Shown: positions 45,609-54,198, counted from the stretch's first letter. The stretch is 64,000 nucleotides of DNA from an uncultured Clostridium sp. (GCA_946404215.1 CAMJCT010000002.1:62001-126000); one strand, 5' to 3'. Notes: generated by a model from the sequence alone, not told the origin. Made by a program: numbers and translations.

Positions 45609-46386
45609 AAATCAAGTAAAAGTTATAATATTATCAGTAAAATATAACATAATGAGGCAAATGGTAAATAAAGTAACATTTATAACGAATATACTTTTCA
45701 TGATATTAAATAATGCAACTTTTATTATTCAATGGATAATATTATTTAGATTAAAAGATGAAATAGGCGGATACACAATAAAAGAAGTTATTTTATTATG
45801 GGGAATTGCAGCAAGCACTTTTGGAGTAGCAAATATAGTTTTTAATGGAGCGTTCAAATTAGGAGATTTAATAATAAATGGTAAATTAGATACTTTTATA
45901 GTTCAACCTAAAAATATATTTTTAAGTGTTCTAACTTCAGAAACAAGAATATCCGCAATAGGAGATTTAATTTATGGATATATATGCTTAATTATATACG
46001 GAGTAAACATAGAAAATTTTATTTTGTTTACAATATTCTCTATAGCAGGGGGAATTATTTTAACTGCATTTATAAGTATTATTCAAAGTTTATCATTTTG
46101 GATAGTTAGAGGAGATGTTCTTGCAGATACATTATTTACAGCAATAATAAATTTTGGTACATATCCAGGGAAAATATTTAAAGGCATAATAAAAATTATT
46201 TTATATACTATTATTCCAGTAGGTCTAGCTAATTACTTACCGGTAGAAACAATAATAAATTTTAATGTTATGAGCTTTTTATATATAGTTTTATTTACAG
46301 TTGCTATAGTTATATTAGCATTTGTAATGTTTTATAAAGGTTTAAAAAGATATTCATCATCTAATTTAATGAGTTCGAGAGTTTAA
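45592..46386 (+). CDS. ABC-2 permease subunit 2
   Basis: 264 residues, six membrane helices, ABC-2/DUF990-like: FRLKDEIGGYTIKEVILLWG, LGDLIINGKLDTFIVQP and the conserved AIINFGTYPGKIFKGIIKIILYTIIPVG (read across). Start overlaps the preceding permease, indicating coupled synthesis of a heterodimer. Substrate unknown; relatives are annotated as multidrug or viologen exporters. Confidence 0.85.
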   Translation: MLMEVKNQVKVIILSVKYNIMRQMVNKVTFITNILFMILNNATFIIQWIILFRLKDEIGGYTIKEVILLWGIAASTFGVANIVFNGAFKLGDLIINGKLDTFIVQPKNIFLSVLTSETRISAIGDLIYGYICLIIYGVNIENFILFTIFSIAGGIILTAFISIIQSLSFWIVRGDVLADTLFTAIINFGTYPGKIFKGIIKIILYTIIPVGLANYLPVETIINFNVMSFLYIVLFTVAIVILAFVMFYKGLKRYSSSNLMSSRV

Positions 46387-46399
46387 AAACAAAATACTG

Positions 46400-46440
46400 G
46401 ATGTTTTTAGGTGTTTTTAGGGACACCTTCCAAAAACATC
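46400..46440. repeat. Short REP-like palindrome, family B
   Basis: GATGTTTTTAGGTGTTTTTA, then GGGACACCTTCC and AAAAACATC. Sits after the exporter operon and may terminate it. Confidence 0.65.
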
Positions 46441-46516
46441 TTATAGAAATGTAAATTAATGATGTATTAAATAAAGACTATCTTGTACAAAAAATCATAA
46501 TAAAAATGAAAAGAAG

Positions 46517-46548
46517 CTAAAAATTAGGGAACTTATAATAAGTTCCCT
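46517..46548 (-). terminator. Terminator of feoB
   Basis: Perfect palindrome AGGGAACTTAT-A-ATAAGTTCCCT (46526-46548). On the minus strand it is followed by AATTTTTAGC. Confidence 0.7.
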
Positions 46549-46557
46549 TTAGTAGTA

Positions 46558-48790
46558 TTAAAAGACAATATTATAAGAAAAAGTTGTAAGCATACATATA
46601 ATAACACCACATAATGCAGGAAGAATAAAGCTAACAAAAGTCCATTTTAAGCTTCCTGTTTCTTTTTTTATTGTAAGTAGGGTAGTAGCACAAGGAAAAT
46701 GTAAAACAGTAAAAATCATTACATTAATAGCGGTTAAAAAAGTCCAACCATTTTCTATAAGTATCTGACCAATTGAAAAAGTATCATCTAAATTTACTAA
46801 AGAATTTCCACCTAAATAACACATTAAAATAATAGGTAAAACTATTTCGTTAGCTGGAATTCCAAGAATAAATCCAGTTAAAATATATCCGTCTAATCCC
46901 ATAAGTTTCGCAAATGGATTTAAGAAATTTGCAACAATTGTTAAAAGATTTTGACCATTTATTCCAATATTTGCAAATAGCCAAATCACAAGCCCAGCAG
47001 GGGCGGCAGTGCTAATTGCTCTACCTAGTACAAATAGTGTTCTATCAAAAATTGAACGAATTAAAATTTTACCAAATTGAGGTTTTCTATATGGTGGCAA
47101 TTCTAGTACAAAAGAAGAAGGCATTCCTTTTAAAATTGTTTTTGATAGTATTTTTGAAGTTATAAGTGTTAAGAAAATTCCTAATATAACTACTAATATA
47201 ACAAAAAAAGTAGAAATGAATGATGCTCCAATTCCTTGTATCACGCCAGCAATAAATATTGTAGCGATAGATATCAAGATTGGGAATCTTCCGATTACAA
47301 GGAACAAAACTATTTGTTAAAATGGCTATCAATCTTTCACGAGGTGAATCTATTATTCTACACCCAACACAACCTGCAGCATTGCAGCCAAAACCCATAC
47401 ACATTGTTATCATTTGTTTTCCAGAACAACAACATTTTTTAAAAAAACCATCCATATTAAAAGCTATTCTAGGCAAATAGCCAAGGTCTTCTAAAAAAGT
47501 AAATAAAGGAAAAAATATAGCCATAGGTGGTAGCATAACAGATATAACCCATGTGAGGGTTTGGTAAACACCTAAAATTATCATATTAGAAAACCATTCT
47601 GGCAAATTAATTAATTTAGCTCCAATTATTAATTTATCTTGAATCCAACTAAATATTGTAAATAAAACTTGAGAAGGGTAATTTGCGCCAACAATAGTAA
47701 TCCAAAAAATTAATGCTAGAAAAGCAATCATAATTGGAATGCCAAATTTTTTGGATGTCAAAATTTTATCTATTTTTCTATCTTTATTTGAATAATTTTC
47801 ATTTTCAAAAGTGCATACATCTTTACATATGCTTTCTGCTTTGTTCATAATAGAGGAAACTATTGTATCTCTAAAAGTATTTTTATTAATTTTATGAGTA
47901 GATAAATTGTCTAAGCTTCTGTTTTTTATAGTTCTAATAGTTTCGTTATTGGTTAAATCAATGGAAAGATTTTTTTCAATTGAACTAAGAATTTTTTCTT
48001 CACCATCAAGTAACTTTAAAGAAATCCATCTAGCTAAATTTGAGTGTAATATGGAGTTATAGTTAGATTTAGAATTATTACTAAATTTTGAATCTAACTT
48101 GCTAGGATGTGATTTGCTATTTTGACAATTTTTAAAATTATATTGAATTATAATATTTTCTTGTAAAGTCTCAAGTTCTTTTTCAATAAAAGAATCATAA
48201 GAAACTCTTTTAGGAGTTGGAATAATTTGCTTTTTGCAGACTTTATAAACCGTATCGATAAGTGTATTTAGTGTATTTGAATTTCTAGCTGTAGTTCCTA
48301 CCACTGGAATACCAAGTAAGCTTGACAACTTATCTAAATCAATTTTTATTTTCTTCTTTTTAGCTTCATCTAATAAATTAATACACAAAACTACATTATT
48401 AGTTATTTCCATTATCTGAAAAACTAAGTTTAAGTTTCTTTCTAAGCATGTAGCATCTACTACAACAATAGTTACATCTGGATTACCAAAACAAATATAA
48501 TCTCTTGCGATTTCTTCTTCTTCTGAGTTAGACATAATAGAATATGTACCAGGAATATCGACAAAAAGAAAATCTGTACCTTTATAAGAACAATTCCCAG
48601 TAGCATTTGAAACAGTTTTGCCAGGCCAATTGCCTGTATGTTGATGCATCCCTGTTAAGCTATTAAAAATTGTGGATTTTCCCACATTTGGATTACCTGC
48701 CAAAGCTATAGTGTATCCATTTGTTTTTTTTATATTTTGAAAATCATTAGATAGTAATCCATTTCCAGTAGATGATTTTGTAAGCCCCAT
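46558..48790 (-). CDS. feoB: Ferrous iron transporter FeoB; two frames joined by a +1 shift at 47293
   Basis: Start at ATG 48790 (AGGAGG five nt upstream). G domain: GNPNVGKST (G1), DIPGTYS (G3), NLLDEAKK (G4). It is followed by a Ser/Asn-rich insert and the helical GDI region, then the membrane domain with LPRIAFNMDGFF and the cysteine run GFGCNAAGCVGCRI. The zero frame runs ...NSFVPCN-RKIPNL into non-conserved residues to 47087. Skipping the C of the in-frame CGG (47293 on the minus strand) gives ...NSFVPCN-GRFPILISIATIF and continues to 46558. The joined protein is 743 residues with the FeoB gate motif intact. Fe2+ (GTP-dependent) uptake. Confidence 0.88.
47290..47296 (-). other. +1 frameshift site AAT CGG A in feoB
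   Basis: On the minus strand, in-frame AAT is followed by CGG (47293-47291). Dropping the C gives GGA AGA TTC (Gly-Arg-Phe), the conserved CNGRFP motif. Confidence 0.75.
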
Positions 48791-48816
48791 AAGCACCTCC
48801 TAGAGTGTTGCTAGTC

Positions 48817-49085
48817 TTTTTACTAGTCAGCCTTAAAACTTTTTTGCCCTGCTTAATGTGATTACTATATAAATATTTTAAGAATAATCTCGGCTACCTT
48901 ACATTTTACACTAAAAAAATCCAACTAATTTCGAAAGCCCCCTGAAATACAAGCTTTGAGATTCCCTTTCGAAATTATTAAGATTTTCTAAGTTATTCCA
49001 GTCGCATTCGTTTAATTCTTAAAATATTTATATAGTAATCACTTAGCTAAGGACTTCTTATTATATCTGGCTGACTAGTAACATA
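48817..49085. repeat. Fold-back (MITE-like) element, copy 2
   Basis: About 269 bp, clearly related to the element at 8540 along its length: CTAAAAAAATC(T/C)AACTAATTTCGAAAG, then CTTTGAGATTCCCTTTCGAAATT and AAATATTTA(T/G)ATAGTAA. Ends are an inverted repeat (TTACTAGTCAGCC / GGCTGACTAGTAA) that differs from copy 1 but has kept its own pairing. Inserted between feoA and feoB. Confidence 0.85.
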
Positions 49086-49134
49086 TTTTTTTAAAATATA
49101 TTATGATTGTATCTATTAAAAGGTTCAAAAAAGA

Positions 49135-49371
49135 TTATAAATATATGTTAATTAAATCTGTATCTTCCTTTCTAATAGCTATAAGTGTACCTCTAATTTC
49201 AAAAGCTCTTGGGTCACCCGAAGGACTTTCTAAAATAGGAGTTATAGAAGTATTTTTTACAAGTCCTAAGTCTAGTAAGCGTCTTCTAATATTTCCTTTA
49301 CAATTTAAATTATCAATATAGGCTTTGGTGTTTATTGGCAATTCGCTTAATACTTTTATATTTTGTTCCAT
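49135..49371 (-). CDS. feoA: FeoA iron transport accessory protein
   Basis: 78 residues, SH3-like FeoA: ELPINTKAYIDNLNCKGNIRRRLLDLGLVKNTSITPILESPSGDP is the family pattern (RRLLDLGL, P-GDP) ending in an ALR-type strand (AIRKEDTDLI). It interacts with FeoB on the cytoplasmic side. Same strand as feoB, but the fold-back element lies between them. RBS AGGAGGCAAG. Confidence 0.9.
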   Translation of the reverse strand: MEQNIKVLSELPINTKAYIDNLNCKGNIRRRLLDLGLVKNTSITPILESPSGDPRAFEIRGTLIAIRKEDTDLINIYL

Positions 49372-49535
49372 GTCTTGCCTCCTATATTATTATATTTTGT
49401 CGAAAAAAATATGTTACTATTGACAATACATAATATTTGTGAAAAAATAGACATAAAGTTGAAAAATACAAGAAGATATATTAACATTTATCATTTTTTA
49501 ACTAAATTTACAATTAGAAAGGAATAAAATCAATT

Positions 49536-49997
49536 ATGGAAAAAGTAAGAGGTTTTGAAGTAGCAAAAGGGTTCGAGGATAAAGAAATAAATTTACCCAT
49601 AAGAAAAACAAAATATTCTGCAGGTTATGATGTAGAAGCGGCTGAAGATATAGTAATACCAAGTTTTAAAAAGGGAACTAATCCAACACTAGTAAAAACA
49701 GGAATTAAAGCATATATGCAAGATGATGAAATGTTATTATTATATAATAGAAGTTCTAACCCTAAGAAAAAAGGGTTAATACTTGCAAATAGTGTTGGAG
49801 TTGTAGATAAAGATTATTATGGAAATCCAGATAATGACGGACATATTATGTTTGCGTTTTATAACATAAAAGAAGAAGATGTTTTAATAAAAAAAGGAGA
49901 GGCTATAGGACAAGCAATATTCCAAAAATATTTGATAGCAGATGATGATGCGGCAGAAGGTGAAAGGCTAGGTGGATTCGGATCAACAAGAAAGTAG
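49536..49997 (+). CDS. dut: dUTP diphosphatase-like protein
   Basis: 153 residues, trimeric dUTPase fold: motif 1 SAGYDVEAAEDI, motif 2 YNRSSNPKKKGL, motif 3 GVVDKDYYGNPDN, motif 4 GEAIGQAIFQKYL, motif 5 ERLGGFGSTRK. All five are present. Removes dUTP and supplies dUMP, complementing the uracil-directed EndoQ and Pol I repair genes in this window. RBS GAAAGGAA. Confidence 0.92.
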   Translation: MEKVRGFEVAKGFEDKEINLPIRKTKYSAGYDVEAAEDIVIPSFKKGTNPTLVKTGIKAYMQDDEMLLLYNRSSNPKKKGLILANSVGVVDKDYYGNPDNDGHIMFAFYNIKEEDVLIKKGEAIGQAIFQKYLIADDDAAEGERLGGFGSTRK

Positions 49998-50048
49998 AAT
50001 AGATTTATTTTAAATATTAAGTATATTAAATAATTTTGTTGTGAGTGT

Positions 50049-50086
50049 AAAAAGTAGACAAGAAAATCAAATTTTGTCTACTTTTT
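50049..50086 (+). terminator. Terminator after dut
   Basis: AAAAAGTAGACAA (50049-50061) pairs with TTGTCTACTTTTT (50074-50086), ending in T5. Confidence 0.85.
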
Positions 50087-50188
50087 AAAATGAAAGCTAC
50101 AAAATTTCTTGACAATAAAAACAATAAAATATAAAATAAATGTAATGAAAATGAGAGTACGAAAGAAAAAGGAGGGAAAAGTAAATTG

Positions 50189-50275
50189 ATGAAAAATACA
50201 AATGAACACTCAAAGCTTAAAACCATTGAGGCTGTAATACACACACACACACACGGATATTTTACAAATAAATAG
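50189..50275 (+). CDS. Possible His-rich small peptide
   Basis: A 28-codon frame (MKNTNEHSKLKTIEAVIHTHTHGYFTNK) behind a strong AGGAGGG site. It includes a short (AC)n microsatellite that encodes HTHTH. No homologue recognised. It could be a metal-binding micropeptide or chance. The 50087-50344 interval holds nothing else that I can support. Confidence 0.3.
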   Translation: MKNTNEHSKLKTIEAVIHTHTHGYFTNK

Positions 50276-50344
50276 AAATAAAGGACATCCGCCATTTTTG
50301 CTATTTTAGAAAAAATAAGTAAAAAGAAAAAATAGTGAGGTAGG

Positions 50345-50497
50345 ATGAAAATGAAAAAACAAAAAGCAAAGAAGATAAATCATGTGATAAGAGAACAGGG
50401 TATAACTCTAATTGCATTAGTAATAACAATAATTGTAAATAGAGTATTTTATGACAAGAATAAAAATATTAGTAATTTAGTGGGTTCCAGTCTATGA
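50345..50497 (+). pseudogene. Truncated prepilin gene at the edge of the mobile region
   Basis: 50 codons: basic leader, then G|ITLIALVITIIV exactly as in the pilins at 325 and 16173, but after seven turns the helix gives way to NRVFYDKNKNISNLVGSSL and a stop. The body of the pilin is missing. The break at about 50438 probably marks a deletion or the left edge of the decayed mobilizable element. Preceded by GAGGTAGG. Confidence 0.7.
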
Positions 50498-50512
50498 TTT
50501 ATATAAACTTAT

Positions 50513-50555
50513 AATAGAATTGTTATTGAAAAAGATAATAATTCTATTTTTTTTT
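50513..50555 (+). terminator. Terminator
   Basis: AATAGAATTGTTATT pairs with GATAATAATTCTATT (one mismatch), followed by a run of nine T. Confidence 0.75.
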
Positions 50556-50585
50556 AGTTAAAAATAAGAAAGGAAGAATTTAAAA

Positions 50586-50981
50586 ATGGAAAATAAAGAA
50601 TTAAAACAAACTATTATTGATGAAAGAACAGGAATCGAATATAATTTAGTCAATGGCTATTATATTCCAAATATTGTGTTATCTAAACCAAGAAAAACAG
50701 GAAATATAGGAAAATATGGAAGAATAAGAGCAAGATATTTGAAGGAATATAAAAAAGCAGAATATTCGTTGATGTTAATTGAAAATGAATTAACAAGTCA
50801 TTTACTAGATATTGATGACATTTGTAGAGAAAGAGTTGATTTGTTAGTAAAACAAATTGCAGAAAAAGAAAATGTAAATGAAGAATTAAAAGCAAGAGAT
50901 CAAATGGAATGGGTGGCTCGAATGAATAATATACTTAATAGAGTAGAAGAAATTATAACAAACGAAATTATATATCAGTAA
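50586..50981 (+). CDS. Transposon-encoded TnpV-like protein
   Basis: 131 residues matching the TnpV family of clostridial mobilizable transposons: TGIEYNLVNGYYIPN, then GKYGRIRARYLKEYKKAEYS (family core GRYG-x-LR-x-YLKE) and a C-terminal helical part ending with WVARMNNILNRVEEII. Function unknown in the literature. It is a reliable marker for this kind of element. RBS AGAAAGGAAG. Confidence 0.82.
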   Translation: MENKELKQTIIDERTGIEYNLVNGYYIPNIVLSKPRKTGNIGKYGRIRARYLKEYKKAEYSLMLIENELTSHLLDIDDICRERVDLLVKQIAEKENVNEELKARDQMEWVARMNNILNRVEEIITNEIIYQ

Positions 50982-51000
50982 AATTAGAAAGAGGTTAAAA

Positions 51001-51405
51001 ATGAATAATGATATAGAAGTAAACAAATACAAAGAAATTTTTGAAAATGTTAAAAATGAAATTTTAAAATCGCAATATAGGGCAATGCAATTTGTAAACA
51101 AAGAATTAATTTTTATGTATTGGAATATAGGAAAAATTATATTAGCAAATAGTGAATGGGGAAATAAGTTTATTGATAATTTATCAATAGATTTAAAATT
51201 GGAATTTCCAAATTCAACAGGTTTTTCAGTTAGAAACTTAAAATATATGAGGAAATTTGCAGAGGAATATAATAATTTTGAAAAAGTAAATGATGTTACT
51301 TTTATGGCTGCTTTTTTAGTTAAAGTTGCCAGTGGCAATTTAAGACAGCTGTTAGAACAAAGTGAGTTACAGATGTCTTATGCAGAGGCTTTAACTAAAA
51401 CCTAA
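51001..51405 (+). pseudogene. Truncated DUF1016 (YhcG-type) nuclease fragment
   Basis: The first 100 residues (KEIFENVKNEILKSQYRAM, FMYWNIGKIILANSEWGNKFIDNLS, FSVRNLKYMRKFAEEY) are the DUF1016 N-terminal domain. The PDDEXK nuclease half is absent. The last 25 residues (ASGNLRQLLEQSELQMSYAEAL) look joined from elsewhere. Confidence 0.6.
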
Positions 51406-51453
51406 AAAATACGAGCAAGTATTTTTTAGGCAAAAGGGTGCAGGAACTCCTGC

Positions 51454-51540
51454 CACAACTAACACTTTTAGCGATAGCGTAAAAAAAGTGTTGTAGTTGT
51501 GTTACAAGACAAACGAGAAAGTTACAAGACAAACGAGAAA
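51454..51540 (+). other. Candidate oriT of a MobV-type element
   Basis: Inverted repeat CACAACTAACACTTTT / AAAAAGTGTTGTAGTTGTG (51454-51501) followed by two perfect tandem copies of the 20-mer starting GTTACAAGAC (51501-51520, 51521-51540). The TAGTTGTGTTA at the hairpin foot resembles the TAGTGTGTTA nick region of pMV158-type MOBV origins. It lies just upstream of the mob gene, as expected. Confidence 0.5.
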
Positions 51541-51620
51541 GAGCGGAATTTTAGAAATAATATGTCTTATTATTTAGCAAGTCAAAGAAGAAAAAAATTA
51601 AACAAGGCGGATGATGAAAA

Positions 51621-52603
51621 ATGAGTTTTGCAATTATTAGAAACACAAAATACAAAAGAGAAAATTTAAAAGGAATATACAGACACAACGAAAGAAAAAA
51701 CAAGAATTACTCAAATGATAATATAGATAAAGAAAGGTCTTATTTGAATTACTCAATAAAAAGCCCTAAATATAGATATGACAAAGAATTTGATGGACTA
51801 AAAGAAAAATACAATCTAAAAGGACAAATAAAGACAGTTAGTAATATTGCTTGTGAATATATTATTACTTCTGATAAACAATTCTTTGAAGAAATAGGCG
51901 AAGAAGAAACAAAAAGATATTTTGAAACTGCATATAATTTTGTTGCTGAATATAAAAATTTAGGCGAACAATATATAATGTCTGCAAAAGTGCATATGGA
52001 CGAGGAAACTCCACATATGCACTTAATTTTTTTGCCTGTTGTTCATACTACAGATAAAAAATGCAAAATATGAAATTGGAATTACCAGATGTTCCAGAGA
52101 TTGATAATATTAAAATGGCTAGATGGTCAAAGAAAAGAGATGAAAAGATTTTAGAAGATATTATAAAACCAAAAGATGATTTAATAAACAAATTATATGA
52201 GAATAATCTACAAATGCACCAGCAATTATTAAGACAGGCAAAAATGGTAGAAGAAGCAGAAAAATATCAAAAAGAAAGAAACAAGATTATGGCTGATAAT
52301 AGAGATTTGCATAAGCAAGTAGATAGTATTAAAGCTGAATATAAAGAAAAAGAAGATAATTTAGAATGGAAATATGACTATAAAATCAAAACATTAGAAA
52401 AAGAAAATAGCTATTTGCAAAATGTAATAGATAAATTTAGAGAAACTATCCATAAATTTATAGAGTGGATCTGTGTTAATTTTGATATGGGTACAGGAGA
52501 TACACTAATTAGAGATTTTGAAAGAGAAACTAGAACTTGTTTAGATGGCGAGGAACAAATAAAAAGAGAAGAAAGAGAAAAAGATTTAGAAATGGAAAGA
52601 TAA
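51621..52603 (+). pseudogene. mobV: MobV relaxase (Pre/Mob), broken by internal deletion
   Basis: Residues 1-150: RGIYRHNERKN-type start (here KGIYRHNERKN), ERSYLNYS and the catalytic-metal motif HMDEETPHMHL. The frame then ends at 52073 in an A-rich tract just after HTTDKK. A second frame from 52061 holds the C-terminal coiled-coil part (LPDVPEIDNIKMARWSKK, long Glu/Lys helix, EWICVNFDMG). The segment normally linking the two halves is missing, so this is deletion plus frame loss, not a CGG-type shift. RBS is weak. Confidence 0.8.
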
Positions 52604-52841
52604 TGAAAAAATGTAAATTAGAAATTTAAGTAAAAATAAATATTTATATAATAGCTGAGTACTAATTAATGTAATAAAAATGTAACATAAAAACAATATT
52701 TTTGTAATAAAACTCGAAAACCCTTACATCTGTATGTATATATATATATATTGCCAACTTTGTGAAGTGTTGCAAAAAAAGTCGAAATATAATAAAATAA
52801 AAATAATCAAAGTAACCTTTAACAGGAAAAAGGAAAAGGTA

Positions 52842-53423
52842 ATGGAAAATGAAAAAAAAATCACTGAAAGAATTAAACAGACAACATTATTAGAAGATAT
52901 AATATTTTATGTAATTATTATACCTTTAATTTTGATATCTATAACAATAATTTGGCAACGATTAACAGAACCAGATAAAATACCAGATATTTTAGGATAC
53001 AAAATGTTTGTTGTTTTAGACGGAGATATGGATCAAGCGATTGAATATGGAGATTTAATTTTTACACACAATATTGCTCCAGAAAATCTTGAAAAAAGCA
53101 ATTTAATAGCATTTAGAAATAATACTAATAAAGTAACAATACATAGGATTATAAAAATTACAGAAGATGATATTGGAAGACAATTTGAAATGCAAAATAG
53201 CGTAAATGAGGTTGGAGATACAAAATGTGTAAAAGAAAATCAAGTTGAAGGATTAATTATTTACAGAATTCCTAATATAGGTATAATATTATATAAAATT
53301 CAAGAACCTTATATAATTTTGATTTTAATAGGAATTGTTTTATTAATTGGAATAGTTGCTTACTATATAGCAGGAAGATTGGACAAAAGAGATATGAAAA
53401 AAGCAACTGAAAATAGTTATTAA
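52842..53423 (+). CDS. SipW-like signal peptidase homologue with Ser-to-Asp at the catalytic position
   Basis: About 193 residues from ATG 52842 (AGGAAAAGG precedes it). Layout is S26B/SipW: N-terminal helix, LGYKMFVVLDGDMDQAIEYGDLIF, the IHRIIKI box (H101) and a C-terminal helix with a basic end. In active enzymes the first motif is SGSM; here it reads DGDM, so the nucleophile position (D62) is Asp. This predicts a non-catalytic member, perhaps a substrate-binding partner of the intact SipW at 58023. It directly precedes a TasA-like gene. Confidence 0.78.
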   Translation: MENEKKITERIKQTTLLEDIIFYVIIIPLILISITIIWQRLTEPDKIPDILGYKMFVVLDGDMDQAIEYGDLIFTHNIAPENLEKSNLIAFRNNTNKVTIHRIIKITEDDIGRQFEMQNSVNEVGDTKCVKENQVEGLIIYRIPNIGIILYKIQEPYIILILIGIVLLIGIVAYYIAGRLDKRDMKKATENSY

Positions 53424-53498
53424 GATTGTTATAATTAGAAAATAACTAATTATACAGTTTAAAATACAAAAATATCATAATTGAAGGGAGGAAAAACA

Positions 53499-54104
53499 AT
53501 GGCAAAAAATGAAAGAAAGACAAGAACTAAAAGAGCGATTTTTGTTGTTATAGCACTTTTATTAGTTGCCTACCTAATAAGTAGTACATATGCTAGATAC
53601 TCAACAGTAGGAAAAGCAAATGGAAAAGTAGATATAGCAAAATGGGCGGTTGTAATGACAGCAGATGATGGAACAACATTAAATTCTACAACTCAAGATA
53701 TTACATTTACAGTACAATCAAATACTGAAGTTGTTCCTGGAAAAATTGCTCCAGCAGTTACAGCTAAGGCTGAAATTGAATTAGATTTAACAGGTACAGA
53801 AGTTTCAGTTGACTTTACACCTACTATTGGTGATTATACACCATCAACACTTCCAAGTGCTGACAAAATTACTTTATCATCAGCAGTAGAAGGTGGAACA
53901 GTAGGAAGTTCAAACTATATACCACTAGTTGGTAATAGTGCTTTTACAGAAAGCAATGGAAAGAAAAAAGTTACATTAACATTAACTTGGGCTAATGATA
54001 ATGAAAATAATGCTGATGATACAGCAACTGGAATGCTTGCAGATGAATCAAGAACTATAACAATCCCTGTAACATTGACAGTTCAACAACATATAAACAC
54101 ATAG
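53499..54104 (+). CDS. TasA/camelysin-like secreted fibre protein 1
   Basis: 201 residues from ATG 53499 (GGGAGG). Signal segment RAIFVVIALLLVAYLISSTYARYS with the SipW-type S-x-TYARY cleavage context. Then a beta-sandwich-like domain (VDIAKWAVVMTADDGTT, DITFTVQSNTEVVPGKIAPAVTAKAEIELDL) ending TIPVTLTVQQH. The layout and neighbouring signal peptidases place it with TasA/CalY matrix-fibre proteins. It is probably exported and polymerised at the surface. Confidence 0.75.
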   Translation: MAKNERKTRTKRAIFVVIALLLVAYLISSTYARYSTVGKANGKVDIAKWAVVMTADDGTTLNSTTQDITFTVQSNTEVVPGKIAPAVTAKAEIELDLTGTEVSVDFTPTIGDYTPSTLPSADKITLSSAVEGGTVGSSNYIPLVGNSAFTESNGKKKVTLTLTWANDNENNADDTATGMLADESRTITIPVTLTVQQHINT

Positions 54105-54169
54105 ACTAATTTTATTCTTATAAGACACTATCTTAATTTTAAGGTGGTGTTTTATTTTTACATATTTTA

Positions 54170-54198
54170 TTGACAATATTGACATAATATAGTATAAT
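54170..54198 (+). promoter_or_regulatory. Promoter of the second fibre protein
   Basis: TTGACA (54170-54175), 17-nt spacer, TATAAT (54193-54198): close to consensus. Confidence 0.75.

Noticed and set aside
17214..47296. Plain sequencing or assembly indels as the cause of the four frame breaks
   Set aside because: Random indels in such AT-rich DNA should fall mainly in A/T runs. All four are a C directly before an in-frame GGN and none is in a homopolymer. Not excluded without raw reads, so kept as the main alternative.
51621..52603. MobV relaxase frame break as another CGG +1 shift
   Set aside because: The break is in an A-rich tract after HTTDKK, there is no CGG, and the segment joining the two halves is missing, so it is an internal deletion.
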